Positions 41,907 through 50,513 of a stretch of DNA of 64,000 nucleotides are shown here, piece by piece (positions within the stretch are counted from its first letter, which is position 1; the number at the start of each line of letters is the position of its first letter). The notes beneath the pieces are model-generated. The model ran no database searches. It was not told where the DNA came from and saw only the letters and a list, made by a program, of their open reading frames with translations. The translations under genes and the position numbers were made by a program. The DNA lies in contig NZ_JAPDPC010000001.1 in the NCBI RefSeq assembly GCF_026283945.1, positions 1,550,001 through 1,614,000 of the forward strand, in the 5' to 3' direction. Source of the DNA: Dyella humicola (GTDB taxonomy: Bacteria; Pseudomonadota; Gammaproteobacteria; Xanthomonadales; Rhodanobacteraceae).

Positions 41907-43307
41907 TCAACCCGGCTCAGCCCCCATACGAATGCGCACCAGCAACCCCCGCCCCAGCGGGGATTCCAGCAGTTCGATCGAGGCATCGTGCAGCTCGATC
42001 GCGCGCTGCACGATACTCAAGCCCAGGCCAAAGCCCCGGGTGGCGCTTTCCACTTCGCGATGGAAGCGCTGGAACACCGCCTGGCGCCGCCCCTCCGGTA
42101 TACCGGGGCCGTTGTCGCAAATGTCGATCACCGCCTGCTCGCCCTCGCGCCGGATGGCCACCTCGACCTGGCCTGCATCCTCGGTGTAGCGCAGCGCATT
42201 CTCGATCAGATTGCGGAACATCGCGGTCAAGGCCACTTCATGTCCCAGCACCATCAGCGGCGTGTCGTCGTGGTTGAGAGCGAAGGCGATATCTTTCTCT
42301 GCGATCAGCGGCGCCAGCTCCTCGATGACCTCGATGGCGAGGCGGGTCAGGTCCAGCAGGGCTCGCTGTTGGGAAGCTGCGCCTGCTTCAAGTCGCGCCA
42401 TCGCCAGGATCTGTTCGATGCGTCGCCCCAGGCGCGCCATGCTTTGCTGCGCGTGGCGGACCGTGAACTCGATCTCGGCCTGATCGTCGGTGATCATCGC
42501 GCTTTCCAGGTGGATCATGGTGGCGGCCAGGGGGGTGCGCAGTTCGTGCGCCACATCGGTGGCGAAGCGATGCTCGCGTTCCAGTGCGTCTTCCAGGCGT
42601 TCCAGCTGCTGGTTCAGCGCCGCGATCAGGGGCTTGATCTCCTGTGGTGCATAGTTGAGCGGCATCGGCCTGCGGCTGCCCGGGGTGCGCCGGTCCAGCA
42701 ACTGGGTCAGCAAGGCCACCGGACGCAATCCGCGCTTGACCGCAAAGCTCACCAGCAAGGCGAGCAGCGGGAGGCCGATCAAGAGGGGCAAGGTGTGCTC
42801 GATCACCAGGCCGCGCGCGATATCCAGGCGGTTGTCGGCACGTTCCCCAATGCGGATGACCAGGTTGGCGCGGTTTTGCAGGGTAAACATGCGCCACAGC
42901 CCGCCATCGTGCTGGATGTCGCGGAAGCCGCGCTCGTCGCTGGTGGGCGGTGGCAGGTCGGCCAGGTTCGAGGTGGCGGCAATCAGCTCGCCTTGCGGGT
43001 CATATGCCTGGAAACCCACTTCGGGTTCGTAATTGTGAGGATGCACCGAGACCACGACGCCGTGATGATGACCATCGCCGCTTTGCGGAATGCCGGGCAG
43101 GTCGGCCTCATGCAGTGGCAGCTGGCCATGGGCGATCAAGGTGCCCAGGGTGCGGCCGGCCTGGGCCAGGCGGCCGTCCAGCAACTCGTTCATCTCGCGC
43201 AGTTCGCGGCGATAGCTGATCCAGCCAAGCGGGATCAGCACGACCACCATCACGGCGATGATCAGCAGGGTCAGGCGCGTGCGAAGGCTGGCGGTGTGTG
43301 GCGTCAT
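41907..43307 (-). CDS. Sensor histidine kinase
   Basis: A 466-residue membrane kinase. Transmembrane helix 1 is about residues 12-32 and helix 2 about 172-190; the periplasmic sensor between them contains a His-rich patch, GDGHHHGVVVSVHPH (about 77-91). The H-box is DVAHELRTPLAATMIHLESA with phospho-acceptor His254, the N-box is MFRNLIENALRYTEDAG and the G-boxes are DNGPGIPEG and GFGLGLSIV. It resembles the QseC/PmrB/TctE group. The ATG overlaps the response-regulator stop by four bases. The signal is unknown; the His patch hints at a metal or proton. Confidence 0.93.
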   Translation of the reverse strand: MTPHTASLRTRLTLLIIAVMVVVLIPLGWISYRRELREMNELLDGRLAQAGRTLGTLIAHGQLPLHEADLPGIPQSGDGHHHGVVVSVHPHNYEPEVGFQAYDPQGELIAATSNLADLPPPTSDERGFRDIQHDGGLWRMFTLQNRANLVIRIGERADNRLDIARGLVIEHTLPLLIGLPLLALLVSFAVKRGLRPVALLTQLLDRRTPGSRRPMPLNYAPQEIKPLIAALNQQLERLEDALEREHRFATDVAHELRTPLAATMIHLESAMITDDQAEIEFTVRHAQQSMARLGRRIEQILAMARLEAGAASQQRALLDLTRLAIEVIEELAPLIAEKDIAFALNHDDTPLMVLGHEVALTAMFRNLIENALRYTEDAGQVEVAIRREGEQAVIDICDNGPGIPEGRRQAVFQRFHREVESATRGFGLGLSIVQRAIELHDASIELLESPLGRGLLVRIRMGAEPG

Positions 43308-43969
43308 TTGGGTTCGCGCGGAATCATGTAACCAATACCGCGTACGGTATGGATCACCTCGGTGCTCAGCTTGCGTCTCAGCCAATGCACCTGGACTTCG
43401 ATGGCATTGCGCTCGACGACGGTGTCGAGGCCGTAGACCGAGTTTTCCAGCGTCTCCCGGCGCACGATACGTCCCGCGCGCTCCATCAGCACGCGCAGCA
43501 CGCCGAATTCACGGCGGGTCAGGCTCACACGTTCGCCGCGAAACTCCGCTTCGGCGGTGGCCAGATTGAGGCGCAAGCTGCCCACTTCCACCAGGTTGTC
43601 GGCCAGTCCCTGGGTGCGCCGCGTCAGTGAGCGGATACGTGCGGCCAGTTCGCCGAGATGAAATGGCTTCACCAGGTAATCGTCGGCACCCAGGTCCAGT
43701 CCGCGTATGCGCATTTCAAGCGCGTCGCGTGCCGTCATGACCAGTACGGGGGTTTTCACACCTGAGCGGCGTGCCTCGGCGAGGACTTCCAGACCGTCCT
43801 TGCCGGGCAAGCCCAGGTCCAGCAAAACGAGGTCGACCGGGTCGCCACGCAAGGCCTGCGTGGCCTCGCGCCCGTCGCGCAGCCAGGTCACCGCGTAGGA
43901 CTGCTGCTCCAGCGCATGCTTGATGGCCGCACCCAGCTCGGCATCGTCTTCTACCAGCAGGATATGCAT
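43304..43969 (-). CDS. OmpR-family response regulator
   Basis: A 221-residue protein. The receiver domain begins MHILLVEDDAELGAAIKHAL, with acidic pair Asp8/Asp9, phospho-acceptor Asp51 (VLLDLGLPGKDG), and Lys in ADDYLVKPFHLGEL. The C-terminal winged helix has VSLTRREFGVLRVLMERAGR and NAIEVQVHWLRRKL. It is the partner of the kinase that follows with an ATGA overlap. The ATG at 43969 is chosen over a longer frame because MHILLVEDD is the family's start. Targets are not shown; the nearby RND operon is a candidate. Confidence 0.94.
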   Translation of the reverse strand: MHILLVEDDAELGAAIKHALEQQSYAVTWLRDGREATQALRGDPVDLVLLDLGLPGKDGLEVLAEARRSGVKTPVLVMTARDALEMRIRGLDLGADDYLVKPFHLGELAARIRSLTRRTQGLADNLVEVGSLRLNLATAEAEFRGERVSLTRREFGVLRVLMERAGRIVRRETLENSVYGLDTVVERNAIEVQVHWLRRKLSTEVIHTVRGIGYMIPREPK

Positions 43970-44137
43970 GCCATTACACCTGTCTCGGCCCGGGGGGAGC
44001 GCGGCACGAGCCATCGCCCGTCGCCATGATCCGCAACCATCCTTTTGTGGATCTTTTGCCGACGTTGCGGGCGCCAGACGCCGTCACGTTGGCGCGTGAG
44101 ATGCGTCCCGTCAATCGTCGCGGTGGCGGGTGATCCC

Positions 44138-44177
44138 CCAAAAAGAAAGACGGCGGGCTGCTGTCCGCCGTCTTTCG
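44138..44177 (-). terminator. Rho-independent terminator after the small secreted protein gene
   Basis: AAAGACGGCGGGC and a near-complementary GTCCGCCGTCTTT form a strong stem with a short loop. On the minus strand it is followed by CTTTTT, about 60 bp after the stop at 44237. Confidence 0.85.
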
Positions 44178-44236
44178 CCCTGTAATGGCGCCTAAGGAGG
44201 GCGCCGCTGGAAACGCTATGCTACTGCGAGTCGTCC

Positions 44237-44548
44237 TCAGTGCGGCTTCGTTTGCGCGGCAGCAACGATGGCGTTGCGAAGGTCAGTGGGGCTCAAGGCA
44301 ACGCCCTGAGACTCATCGATGGCTACGGCCTTCATTGACTGCGGTTTCAGCGTGAGATGACGTTGCGCCTCCCAGGCGGCGGCCTGCTGCTGGGCGAGCG
44401 CGAAGTCCTCAGGGGTGGTTCCAACGAAGCCGACTACGGCGTAACCACCGGCCATATCGACGGTGTAGGTCTCAACAGCAGAGGCATGTGCCTGACCGAG
44501 GCAGGCGACACCCAATGCAATGACGGTGGGGATGATCAAGCGTTTCAT
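44237..44548 (-). CDS. Small secreted protein of unknown function
   Basis: A 103-residue protein with a clear signal peptide (MKRLIIPTVIALGVACLGQA, cleaved at AHA-SA). The mature part, about 80 residues, contains VETYTVDMAGGYAVVGFVGT and no known motif or cysteine pair. AGGTGA lies six bases before the ATG at 44548; a GTG three codons earlier is less likely. It is a single gene with its own terminator. Not recognised. Confidence 0.7.
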   Translation of the reverse strand: MKRLIIPTVIALGVACLGQAHASAVETYTVDMAGGYAVVGFVGTTPEDFALAQQQAAAWEAQRHLTLKPQSMKAVAIDESQGVALSPTDLRNAIVAAAQTKPH

Positions 44549-44699
44549 GGTGTTCACCTCGCTGACGGGGGGCTTCCGGGGGAGGCTTAACCTTAGGCTC
44601 CTGCACCCTTTTAAGCTTGATGAACCTGCGTGAAAGTTTGAGGGATTCGTGATGTTTGGGGGCCTTTAAAGCGTCATCCGTGCCACAAGTCATGCATTT

Positions 44700-45338
44700 T
44701 CAAGCGGCAGTTGTCTTGTCTTTGTAACGGCACAGATCACGAATGACGCATTGGGGACAATCGGGCTTGCGCGCCTTGCAGACGTAACGGCCGTGCAGAA
44801 TCAACCAGTGATGTGCGTCCTGCTTGAATTGCGCAGGAATCACCTTCTCAAGCTTGTCTTCTACGGCGCGCACATCCTTGCCTGGCGCAAGACCGGTGCG
44901 ATTGGCCACGCGAAAGATATGTGTGTCGACCGCAATGGTCGGATGGCCGAATGCCGTGTTGAGCACGACGTTGGCGGTCTTGCGTCCGACGCCGGGCAGG
45001 GCTTCCAGTGCTTCACGTGCATCGGGTACGTCGCTGTCGTACTGGTCGACGAGAATGCGACATAGTGCGATCACATTCTTGGCCTTGCTGTTGAACAGGC
45101 CGATCGTGCTGATATAGCGCTTGAGCTCATCCTCGCCGAGATCGAGGATCGCCTGCGGCGTGTTAGCAACGGGATAAAGCTTTTTTGTCGCCTTGTTCAC
45201 ACCGACATCGGTGGCCTGCGCGGACAGCACTACGGCGATCAGTAGTTCGAAGGGTGTGGTGTAGACCAGCTCGGTCGTTGGGTGTGGATCGATTTCGCGC
45301 AAACGGGTGAACAACTCGACGATATCCGCGCGTTTCAC
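44700..45338 (-). CDS. nth: Endonuclease III
   Basis: A 212-residue DNA glycosylase/AP lyase that removes oxidised pyrimidines. The helix-hairpin-helix [20 protein letters not shown] includes the catalytic Lys, and the catalytic Asp is in [11 protein letters not shown]. The [4Fe-4S] loop near the C-terminus is [17 protein letters not shown] (C-x6-C-x2-C-x5-C). It overlaps rsxB by four bases, echoing the rsx-nth operon of E. coli. Confidence 0.96.
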   Translation of the reverse strand: MKRADIVELFTRLREIDPHPTTELVYTTPFELLIAVVLSAQATDVGVNKATKKLYPVANTPQAILDLGEDELKRYISTIGLFNSKAKNVIALCRILVDQYDSDVPDAREALEALPGVGRKTANVVLNTAFGHPTIAVDTHIFRVANRTGLAPGKDVRAVEDKLEKVIPAQFKQDAHHWLILHGRYVCKARKPDCPQCVIRDLCRYKDKTTAA

Positions 45339-45943
45339 GAAACGTTTCCTTGTTGTTTGGCGCGCGCTCGCGCAAGTGCGGCCAGCACCGGGTTGCTCTG
45401 GGTGGCAGCGGCATCCACCGCTGCCTTCCGCGCCACCAGCTCAGCGTCTCGCTGCGCCTGATCACGCGCCAGTCGTGCTTCCCGTTGCTGAAAGTGCCTG
45501 CGCGCAGCATCTGCGTGTGCCGGGTCGTTCACCTGTGCGAGCGGCATGGCTTCGAGCACGATGCAGTCGACCGGGCAGGCCGGTACACAGAGCTCGCAGC
45601 CGGTGCAGTCATCGGCGATGACTGTATGCATCAGCTTGGCGGAACCGACGATGGCGTCGACCGGGCACGCCTGAATGCATTTGGTGCAGCCAATGCAATC
45701 GGCCTCGACGATGCGGGCCAGCGTGCGTGGCTTTTCCAGGCCATGCTCGGGGTCGAGCGGCAATTCGGGCACGTCCAGCAACGCCGCGAGCCGGGCGATG
45801 CCAGCGGCACCGCCCGGCGGGCACTGATTGATCTGCGCTTCGCCGCGTGCGATTGCGTCCGCGTAAGGGCGGCAGCCGTGATAGCCGCATTGCTCGCACT
45901 GGGTCTGCGGCAGCAAGGCGTCGATGCGATCGGCTAGCGACAT
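45335..45943 (-). CDS. rsxB: RnfB/RsxB-type iron-sulfur protein
   Basis: A 202-residue protein. The [4Fe-4S] Fes domain reads CEQCGYHGC with a fourth Cys in [10 protein letters not shown], and two ferredoxin clusters follow ([18 protein letters not shown] and [19 protein letters not shown]). It lacks the N-terminal membrane helix of full RnfB; the ATG at 45943 starts straight at [20 protein letters not shown]. No other rnf/rsx gene is adjacent; the neighbours are nth (4-bp overlap) and metG. It probably carries electrons for a cytoplasmic partner or an Rsx complex encoded elsewhere. A longer upstream frame overlaps metG's end and is not used. Confidence 0.88.
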   Translation of the reverse strand: MSLADRIDALLPQTQCEQCGYHGCRPYADAIARGEAQINQCPPGGAAGIARLAALLDVPELPLDPEHGLEKPRTLARIVEADCIGCTKCIQACPVDAIVGSAKLMHTVIADDCTGCELCVPACPVDCIVLEAMPLAQVNDPAHADAARRHFQQREARLARDQAQRDAELVARKAAVDAAATQSNPVLAALARARAKQQGNVS

Positions 45944-45956
45944 GTTCGTTATGGGA

Positions 45957-48062
45957 TCAGCGGACGGTGGCACCCGGCTTGGCACCCTGGTCTGCGTCGA
46001 GCAGGAACAGGTCGCCACCGCCTTCGCCAGCCGACAGGATCATGCCTTCCGACAGGCCGAAGCGCATCTTGCGCGGGGCCAGGTTGGCGATGAACACCAC
46101 GTTGCGGCCCACCAGCTTCTCCGGCTCGCCATAGGCGGCACGGATGCCGGAGAAGATCTGGCGCGTGCCGAGCGGGCCGGCATCCAGTTCGAAGCGCAGC
46201 AGCTTGTCCGAGCCATCGACGAATTCGCACACGGTGACCTTGCCGATGCGCAGGTCGAGCTTGACGAAATCGTCGATGCCGATGATGGCGGCGCCGTCGA
46301 CGGAAGGTGCGGCGGGTGCGGTGCTGGCTTCGCTCATGATCTTGCTGGATTCCTTGAATTTCTTGGCGGGGGCGGGCTTGGTCTCGGTGACGCCAAGGGA
46401 TTCCCTGGACGCTTCCACCATGGCCTCGACATGCTTGGGATCGATACGGCCGAGCAGGGGCTCGAATGCGTTGACGGTGTGGTTGTGCAGTTCGGCGCGA
46501 GCGTCGTCGAAGCCGCTGATCGGGGCAGCGAGGAAACGCTCGGCCGCTTCGACCGTCGCCGGCAGCACCGGTTTGAGCAGGCCCGACAGCAGGCGGAACG
46601 CAGCCAGCGCAAACGAGCACACCTGGTGCAGTTCGTCGCGGCGCGAGTCGTCCTTGGCGATGGCCCACGGTGCCTTGGCGGCGATATAGCCATTGACCAT
46701 GTCGGCCATGGTCACGAAGCGGCGCGTCACTTCGGCGAACTCGCCGCTGCCATAGAGCGCTGGCACGTCGCCGTACAAGGACAGCAACTCGCGCCACAGG
46801 TCCTGCTCTTCATGGCTGAAGGCGGGTGCGAGGCGACCGTCGAAGTACTTGTGGATGAAGCCCGCCGTGCGACTGGCGATGTTGACCCACTTGCCCACAA
46901 GGTGCGAATTGACGCGCTCCTCGAAGGTCTTCAGGTCCAGGTCCACGTCCACTGGCGTATCGCTCAGCATGCTGGCGAAGTAGTAGCGGAGGAACTCTGG
47001 ATGCAGTTGGGCATCCAGGTAGGTTCGCGCCTTGATGAAGGTGCCGCGCGACTTGGACATCTTCGCGCCGTTGACGGTGAGGTAGCCGTTGACGTGTAGC
47101 GCCGTCGGCGTGCGGAAGTTCGCGCCATGCAGCATCGCTGGCCAGAACAGTCCGTGGAAGTTGATGATGTCCTTGCCGATGAAGTGGTGCAGTTCGGCGT
47201 GGCTGCCCGGTGCCAGGAAATCCTCGAACTTCAGGTCGGTGCGATCGCATAGCGCCTTGAAGCTGGCGAGATAACCGACCGGCGCATCCAGCCACACATA
47301 GAAATACTTGCCGGGCGCGTCGGGTATCGGGAAGCCGAAGTAGGGCGCATCGCGCGAGATGTCCCAATCCTTCAGGCCGCTATCAAGCCACTCGCGCAGC
47401 TTGGCCACGACACCGCTGTTGGCGACCGGCTGGCCGCCGGTGAGCTTGCCGCCGAACCAGTCACGCAGCAGCGGTTCGAACTTGCCCAGTTCGAAGAAGT
47501 AATGTTCCGAAGCGCGCAGCACCGGCGTGGCACCCGACATCACCGAGGTCGGGTTGATCAGGTCGGTGGGCGCATAGGTGGCACCGCAGTTCTCGCAGTT
47601 GTCGCCGTACTGATCGGCGGTGCCGCAGTTCGGGCAGGTGCCCTTGATGTAGCGATCCGGCAGGAACATCTCCTTTTCCGGATCGAACAGCTGCTGGATA
47701 TCGCGGCGCGCGATAAATCCGCCATCGCGCAGGCGCGTATAGATCAGCGAGGCGAGCTCGCGGTTCTCGTCCGAATGGGTGGAGTGGTAGTGATCGAACG
47801 CCACGCCAAACGCTGCGAAATCAGCCTCGTGACCAACGCGGATGCCTTCGATGTAGGTTTCCGGTGAGAGGCCAGCCTTCTCGGCAGCCAGCATGATCGG
47901 CGTGCCATGCGCATCGTCGGCACAGACGTAGATGGCCTCGTTGCCCTGCATCCGTTGCGCGCGCACCCAGATGTCGGCCTGGATGTAGCCCAGCAGATGG
48001 CCCATGTGCAGGGGGCCATTGGCATAGGGCAGGGCATTGGTAACGAGTAGGCGACGGCTCAT
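45957..48062 (-). CDS. metG: Methionyl-tRNA synthetase
   Basis: About 701 residues, a class Ia aminoacyl-tRNA synthetase. It begins [20 protein letters not shown] with the HIGH-like HMGH. A zinc knuckle [18 protein letters not shown] lies near residue 145, the KMSKS loop is [13 protein letters not shown], and a C-terminal EMAP/Trbp-type tRNA-binding domain ([19 protein letters not shown]) ends the protein. Two ATGs are possible (48092 and 48062); the inner one gives the Xanthomonas-like N-terminus and is used. No clear ribosome site precedes either. Confidence 0.95.
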   Translation of the reverse strand: MSRRLLVTNALPYANGPLHMGHLLGYIQADIWVRAQRMQGNEAIYVCADDAHGTPIMLAAEKAGLSPETYIEGIRVGHEADFAAFGVAFDHYHSTHSDENRELASLIYTRLRDGGFIARRDIQQLFDPEKEMFLPDRYIKGTCPNCGTADQYGDNCENCGATYAPTDLINPTSVMSGATPVLRASEHYFFELGKFEPLLRDWFGGKLTGGQPVANSGVVAKLREWLDSGLKDWDISRDAPYFGFPIPDAPGKYFYVWLDAPVGYLASFKALCDRTDLKFEDFLAPGSHAELHHFIGKDIINFHGLFWPAMLHGANFRTPTALHVNGYLTVNGAKMSKSRGTFIKARTYLDAQLHPEFLRYYFASMLSDTPVDVDLDLKTFEERVNSHLVGKWVNIASRTAGFIHKYFDGRLAPAFSHEEQDLWRELLSLYGDVPALYGSGEFAEVTRRFVTMADMVNGYIAAKAPWAIAKDDSRRDELHQVCSFALAAFRLLSGLLKPVLPATVEAAERFLAAPISGFDDARAELHNHTVNAFEPLLGRIDPKHVEAMVEASRESLGVTETKPAPAKKFKESSKIMSEASTAPAAPSVDGAAIIGIDDFVKLDLRIGKVTVCEFVDGSDKLLRFELDAGPLGTRQIFSGIRAAYGEPEKLVGRNVVFIANLAPRKMRFGLSEGMILSAGEGGGDLFLLDADQGAKPGATVR

Positions 48063-48198
48063 GGGCGGCGACGGCTGCAGGGGGCCGGACATTATGGCAT
48101 GCGGACAGTGGAGGCACGCCCTGGTGCGCGAGGGCGTGACGTGCGATCGCTATCCGGCGATCTGCTGGGTGCGGTGGATGATCTCGGCCGTCACCTGT

Positions 48199-48227
48199 TT
48201 GCATGTTTATGCACGATTGATTACATT
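48199..48227 (+). promoter_or_regulatory. Weak candidate promoter for the 51-aa/HAD/DeoR cassette
   Basis: TTGCAT and TACATT are spaced by 17 bp in the AT-rich gap between divergent metG and the small membrane ORF. The -10 matches four of six consensus bases and the -35 only the TTG. Confidence 0.3.
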
Positions 48228-48258
48228 CTTTCGCGTTACTCCATTCCCCGGTACATAG

Positions 48259-48414
48259 GTGAAAGCCATCCCGGAGGGCGCCATCGCCGGCACCGATGCC
48301 CCGTCGCATTCCGCCGGCAAGTTCAGTGCGGCCGACCGCCTGTCGGTGGCGTTCGCCGCGATGGCAGGTTTGCTGGTGCTGGTCGGGCTAATCGTGAGGA
48401 TCGTGCAACGATGA
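48259..48414 (+). CDS. Small single-helix membrane protein (51 aa)
   Basis: A GTG-started frame of 51 codons: MKAIPEGAIAGTDAPSHSAG followed by a hydrophilic stretch and one helix, LSVAFAAMAGLLVLVGLIVR. The codons show the strong GC3 bias of its neighbours, and the stop overlaps the HAD start (ATGA), which supports it as a real, coupled gene. A weak GGT-rich site precedes the GTG. Not recognised; it may anchor or regulate the downstream phosphatase. Confidence 0.6.
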   Translation: MKAIPEGAIAGTDAPSHSAGKFSAADRLSVAFAAMAGLLVLVGLIVRIVQR

Positions 48415-49052
48415 ATGCAGCTGTCGACACCGTGATATTCGACCTGGGCAATGTCCTGATCGGCTGGGATCCGCGCCGGCTCTATCGTCAGCTGTTCGAC
48501 GACGAAGCCCAGATGGAATGGTTCCTGCGCGAGGTATGCAACAGCGCCTGGAACGAGCAGCAGGATGCCGGCCGCCCGTGGACGGAGGCGACCGCCTTGC
48601 TACGCGGCGAGTTTCCTCAGCACGCTGATTTGATCGATGCCTACCATGAGCGATGGGAAGAGACGCTGGTCGGTGCCATGCAGGAGAGCGTGGCAATCCT
48701 GGCCTCGCTCAAGGCGCGCGGCGTGCGTTTGCTGGCGTTGACCAACTGGTCGCAGGAGACCTTTCCGATCGCGCGGCGGCGCTTTGATTTCCTGCCGTGG
48801 TTCGAGGGCATTGTGGTGTCCGGAGAGGAAGGCTTGATCAAGCCCGATCCGCGCATTTATCAACGCCTGCTGGAACGCTACGCCGTCGATCCAGCCCGCG
48901 CGCTATACATCGACGATTCGGCGCGCAATGTGGCGGCAGCCGAAGCGCTGGGCATGCGAGGCTGGTGGTTTCGCGATGCCGGCGGTTTGCAGCAGCGATT
49001 GGTGGAGCTTGGGTTGCTGGACGGCGCTGCCAGTGAGCGTCGCCATGGCTAA
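48411..49052 (+). CDS. HAD-family phosphatase (YihX-like)
   Basis: A 213-residue HAD-IA hydrolase. Motif I is FDLGNVLIGWD; the first Asp is the nucleophile and the usual second Asp is replaced by Asn (DLGN rather than DxD), as in YihX-type glucose-1-phosphatase. Motif II is ALTNWS, motif III has Lys in GLIKPDPRIYQ, and motif IV is YIDDSARNVAAAEALG. The cap domain lies at about 18-85. The substrate is uncertain, perhaps a sugar phosphate. It overlaps the small membrane ORF upstream by four bases and the DeoR gene downstream by eight. Confidence 0.9.
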   Translation: MNAAVDTVIFDLGNVLIGWDPRRLYRQLFDDEAQMEWFLREVCNSAWNEQQDAGRPWTEATALLRGEFPQHADLIDAYHERWEETLVGAMQESVAILASLKARGVRLLALTNWSQETFPIARRRFDFLPWFEGIVVSGEEGLIKPDPRIYQRLLERYAVDPARALYIDDSARNVAAAEALGMRGWWFRDAGGLQQRLVELGLLDGAASERRHG

Positions 49053-49851
49053 GTCGCCCATCGTCATGCCCGACAGCGGCGTGCTGCCAGAGGAGCGTCA
49101 GCAGCGCATCCTCGCGCAGTTGCGGCATGACGGCAGGGTCGTGGCCGCCGAGCTGGCGGCTGCGTTCGATGTATCCGAGGACTCGATTCGTCGGGACCTT
49201 CGCGAGCTGGCGGCGCAGGGGCTTTGCAAGCGCGTCTACGGCGGTGCCTTGCTTCCCGCGGCGACGCCGACACCTTTGAAGCAGCGCCGAGGCGAGCATT
49301 CGGCGCGCAAGCTGATGCTCGCGCGCAAGGTCGCGAGTCTGGTACGCGCAGGGCAGACTCTGTTGATCGACGCAGGCACCACCAACGCAGCCATTGCTAC
49401 GGTACTACCTGCCGATGCCAGGCTAACCGTGATTACCAACGCCCCACATATCGCTCAGCTGTTATTGGATCGCGAAGGCTTCGACGTGCTGCTGATCGGC
49501 GGCCGTATCGACGCCGCCATCGGCGGCACGGTCGGGGCGCAGGCGGTGGAGCAGGTACGCCGAATTCGCGCCGACCTGTGTTTTCCCGGTGCATGCGCCA
49601 TTGATGCGGCTCACGGCCTGTGGGGTTTCGATAGCGAAGAGGCGTTGTTCAAGCGCGCGATGATCGAGGCGAGCGACGAAACGGTGGTGGTTGCCACGGA
49701 CGACAAGCTGGGCGCCGTCGCCACGCATCAGGTGGCTGAGTTGTCGCGCGTGCAACATCTGGTCGTGGAGCACTCGGCGGACCGCGCCGCGCGTGCCGCG
49801 TTCAGCGCGCGCGGGGTAGCCGTACATCGGGCGGAGGCTGCGCCGGGCTAG
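49045..49851 (+). CDS. DeoR-family transcriptional regulator
   Basis: A 268-residue regulator. The N-terminal helix-turn-helix is ILAQLRHDGRVVAAELAAAF then VSEDSIRRDLRELAAQGL. The C-terminal DeoRC sugar-phosphate sensor has LLIDAGTTNAAIATVLPADA and GGRIDAAIGGTVGAQAVE. The start at 49045 (MAKSPIVMPDSGVLPEERQQ) overlaps the HAD gene. DeoR proteins usually respond to phosphorylated sugars, which fits a HAD sugar phosphatase as partner; autoregulation of the cassette is likely but not shown. Confidence 0.92.
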   Translation: MAKSPIVMPDSGVLPEERQQRILAQLRHDGRVVAAELAAAFDVSEDSIRRDLRELAAQGLCKRVYGGALLPAATPTPLKQRRGEHSARKLMLARKVASLVRAGQTLLIDAGTTNAAIATVLPADARLTVITNAPHIAQLLLDREGFDVLLIGGRIDAAIGGTVGAQAVEQVRRIRADLCFPGACAIDAAHGLWGFDSEEALFKRAMIEASDETVVVATDDKLGAVATHQVAELSRVQHLVVEHSADRAARAAFSARGVAVHRAEAAPG

Positions 49852-49866
49852 CTGTTACGGCGTTCT

Positions 49867-49903
49867 CTCCCTCGGGGACGACCTTCGGGTCGCCCGGAGG
49901 GAG
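49867..49903. terminator. Terminator hairpin between convergent DeoR and DUF2147 genes
   Basis: CTCCCTCGGGGACGACC pairs with GGTCGCCCGGAGGGAG with minor mismatches around a CTTC-type loop. It lies 16 bp after each stop, with modest T content on the minus-strand side. Confidence 0.65.
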
Positions 49904-49919
49904 CGGGCGTTGCCAGGTA

Positions 49920-50366
49920 TTACTGCTGGCGTTCCCACACCTGGCTGCGGCCAAGCAGCGAGAAGCCGATGTAGCCGCGTACGGTGAGCTTGGCGCCGTT
50001 GTCCTCGGTCTGCAGCTTGACCTTGTAGACCTTGCCGGTCTTCGGATCGAGGATCTTGCCGCCGTCCCAGACATCGCCGTCCTGGTGCACGCCCCACATG
50101 ATGTTCATGCCTTCGACCGGCTTGTCCTTGCGTTCGCCATCGCAAGCCTTGCAGGTCGGGTGCGGGCCTTCGTCGGACTGCAGCACCTGCAGCACGGTCG
50201 CCTTCAGCTCACCATTGTCATTGGTGATCTGCACGATGGATTTGGGCTTGCCGGTGACATCATCAATCGTTTTCCAGGTACCCACCGGCGTGTTTTCTGC
50301 GGCAAACACCGCGCCGGCACCCAACAAGAGACCCGTAGCAACAGCAAGGCGGAGCAGTGACTTCAT
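49920..50366 (-). CDS. DUF2147 secreted protein
   Basis: A 148-residue protein. The signal peptide MKSLLRLAVATGLLLGAGAV is cleaved after FAA. The mature part starts NTPVGTWKTIDDVTGKPKSI and contains CKACDGERKDKPVEGMNIMW and GGKILDPKTGKVYKVKLQTE, which match the DUF2147 family, a lipocalin-like beta-fold of unknown function. The Cys pair CKAC may form a disulphide. GGGAG precedes the ATG at 50366; a much longer open frame upstream lies antisense to mrp and is not used. Confidence 0.88.
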   Translation of the reverse strand: MKSLLRLAVATGLLLGAGAVFAAENTPVGTWKTIDDVTGKPKSIVQITNDNGELKATVLQVLQSDEGPHPTCKACDGERKDKPVEGMNIMWGVHQDGDVWDGGKILDPKTGKVYKVKLQTEDNGAKLTVRGYIGFSLLGRSQVWERQQ

Positions 50367-50513
50367 GAGTGATCTCCCGTACGAAAGAGTATGGACTGGA
50401 GCCTGACCGACGCCGCGCGAAGCCGTCAAGCTGCATTGCGCAAGGCTGGCGAGGATGGGTTGGCGGCGTGGACTGGCATAATAGAAACCCCCACATGACG
50501 GTCCACATTCTTT

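Noticed and set aside
41673-43331. A 552-codon plus-strand frame spanning the repeat and the kinase gene
   Set aside because: It is antisense to a kinase with all catalytic boxes, and its first part is repeat sequence.
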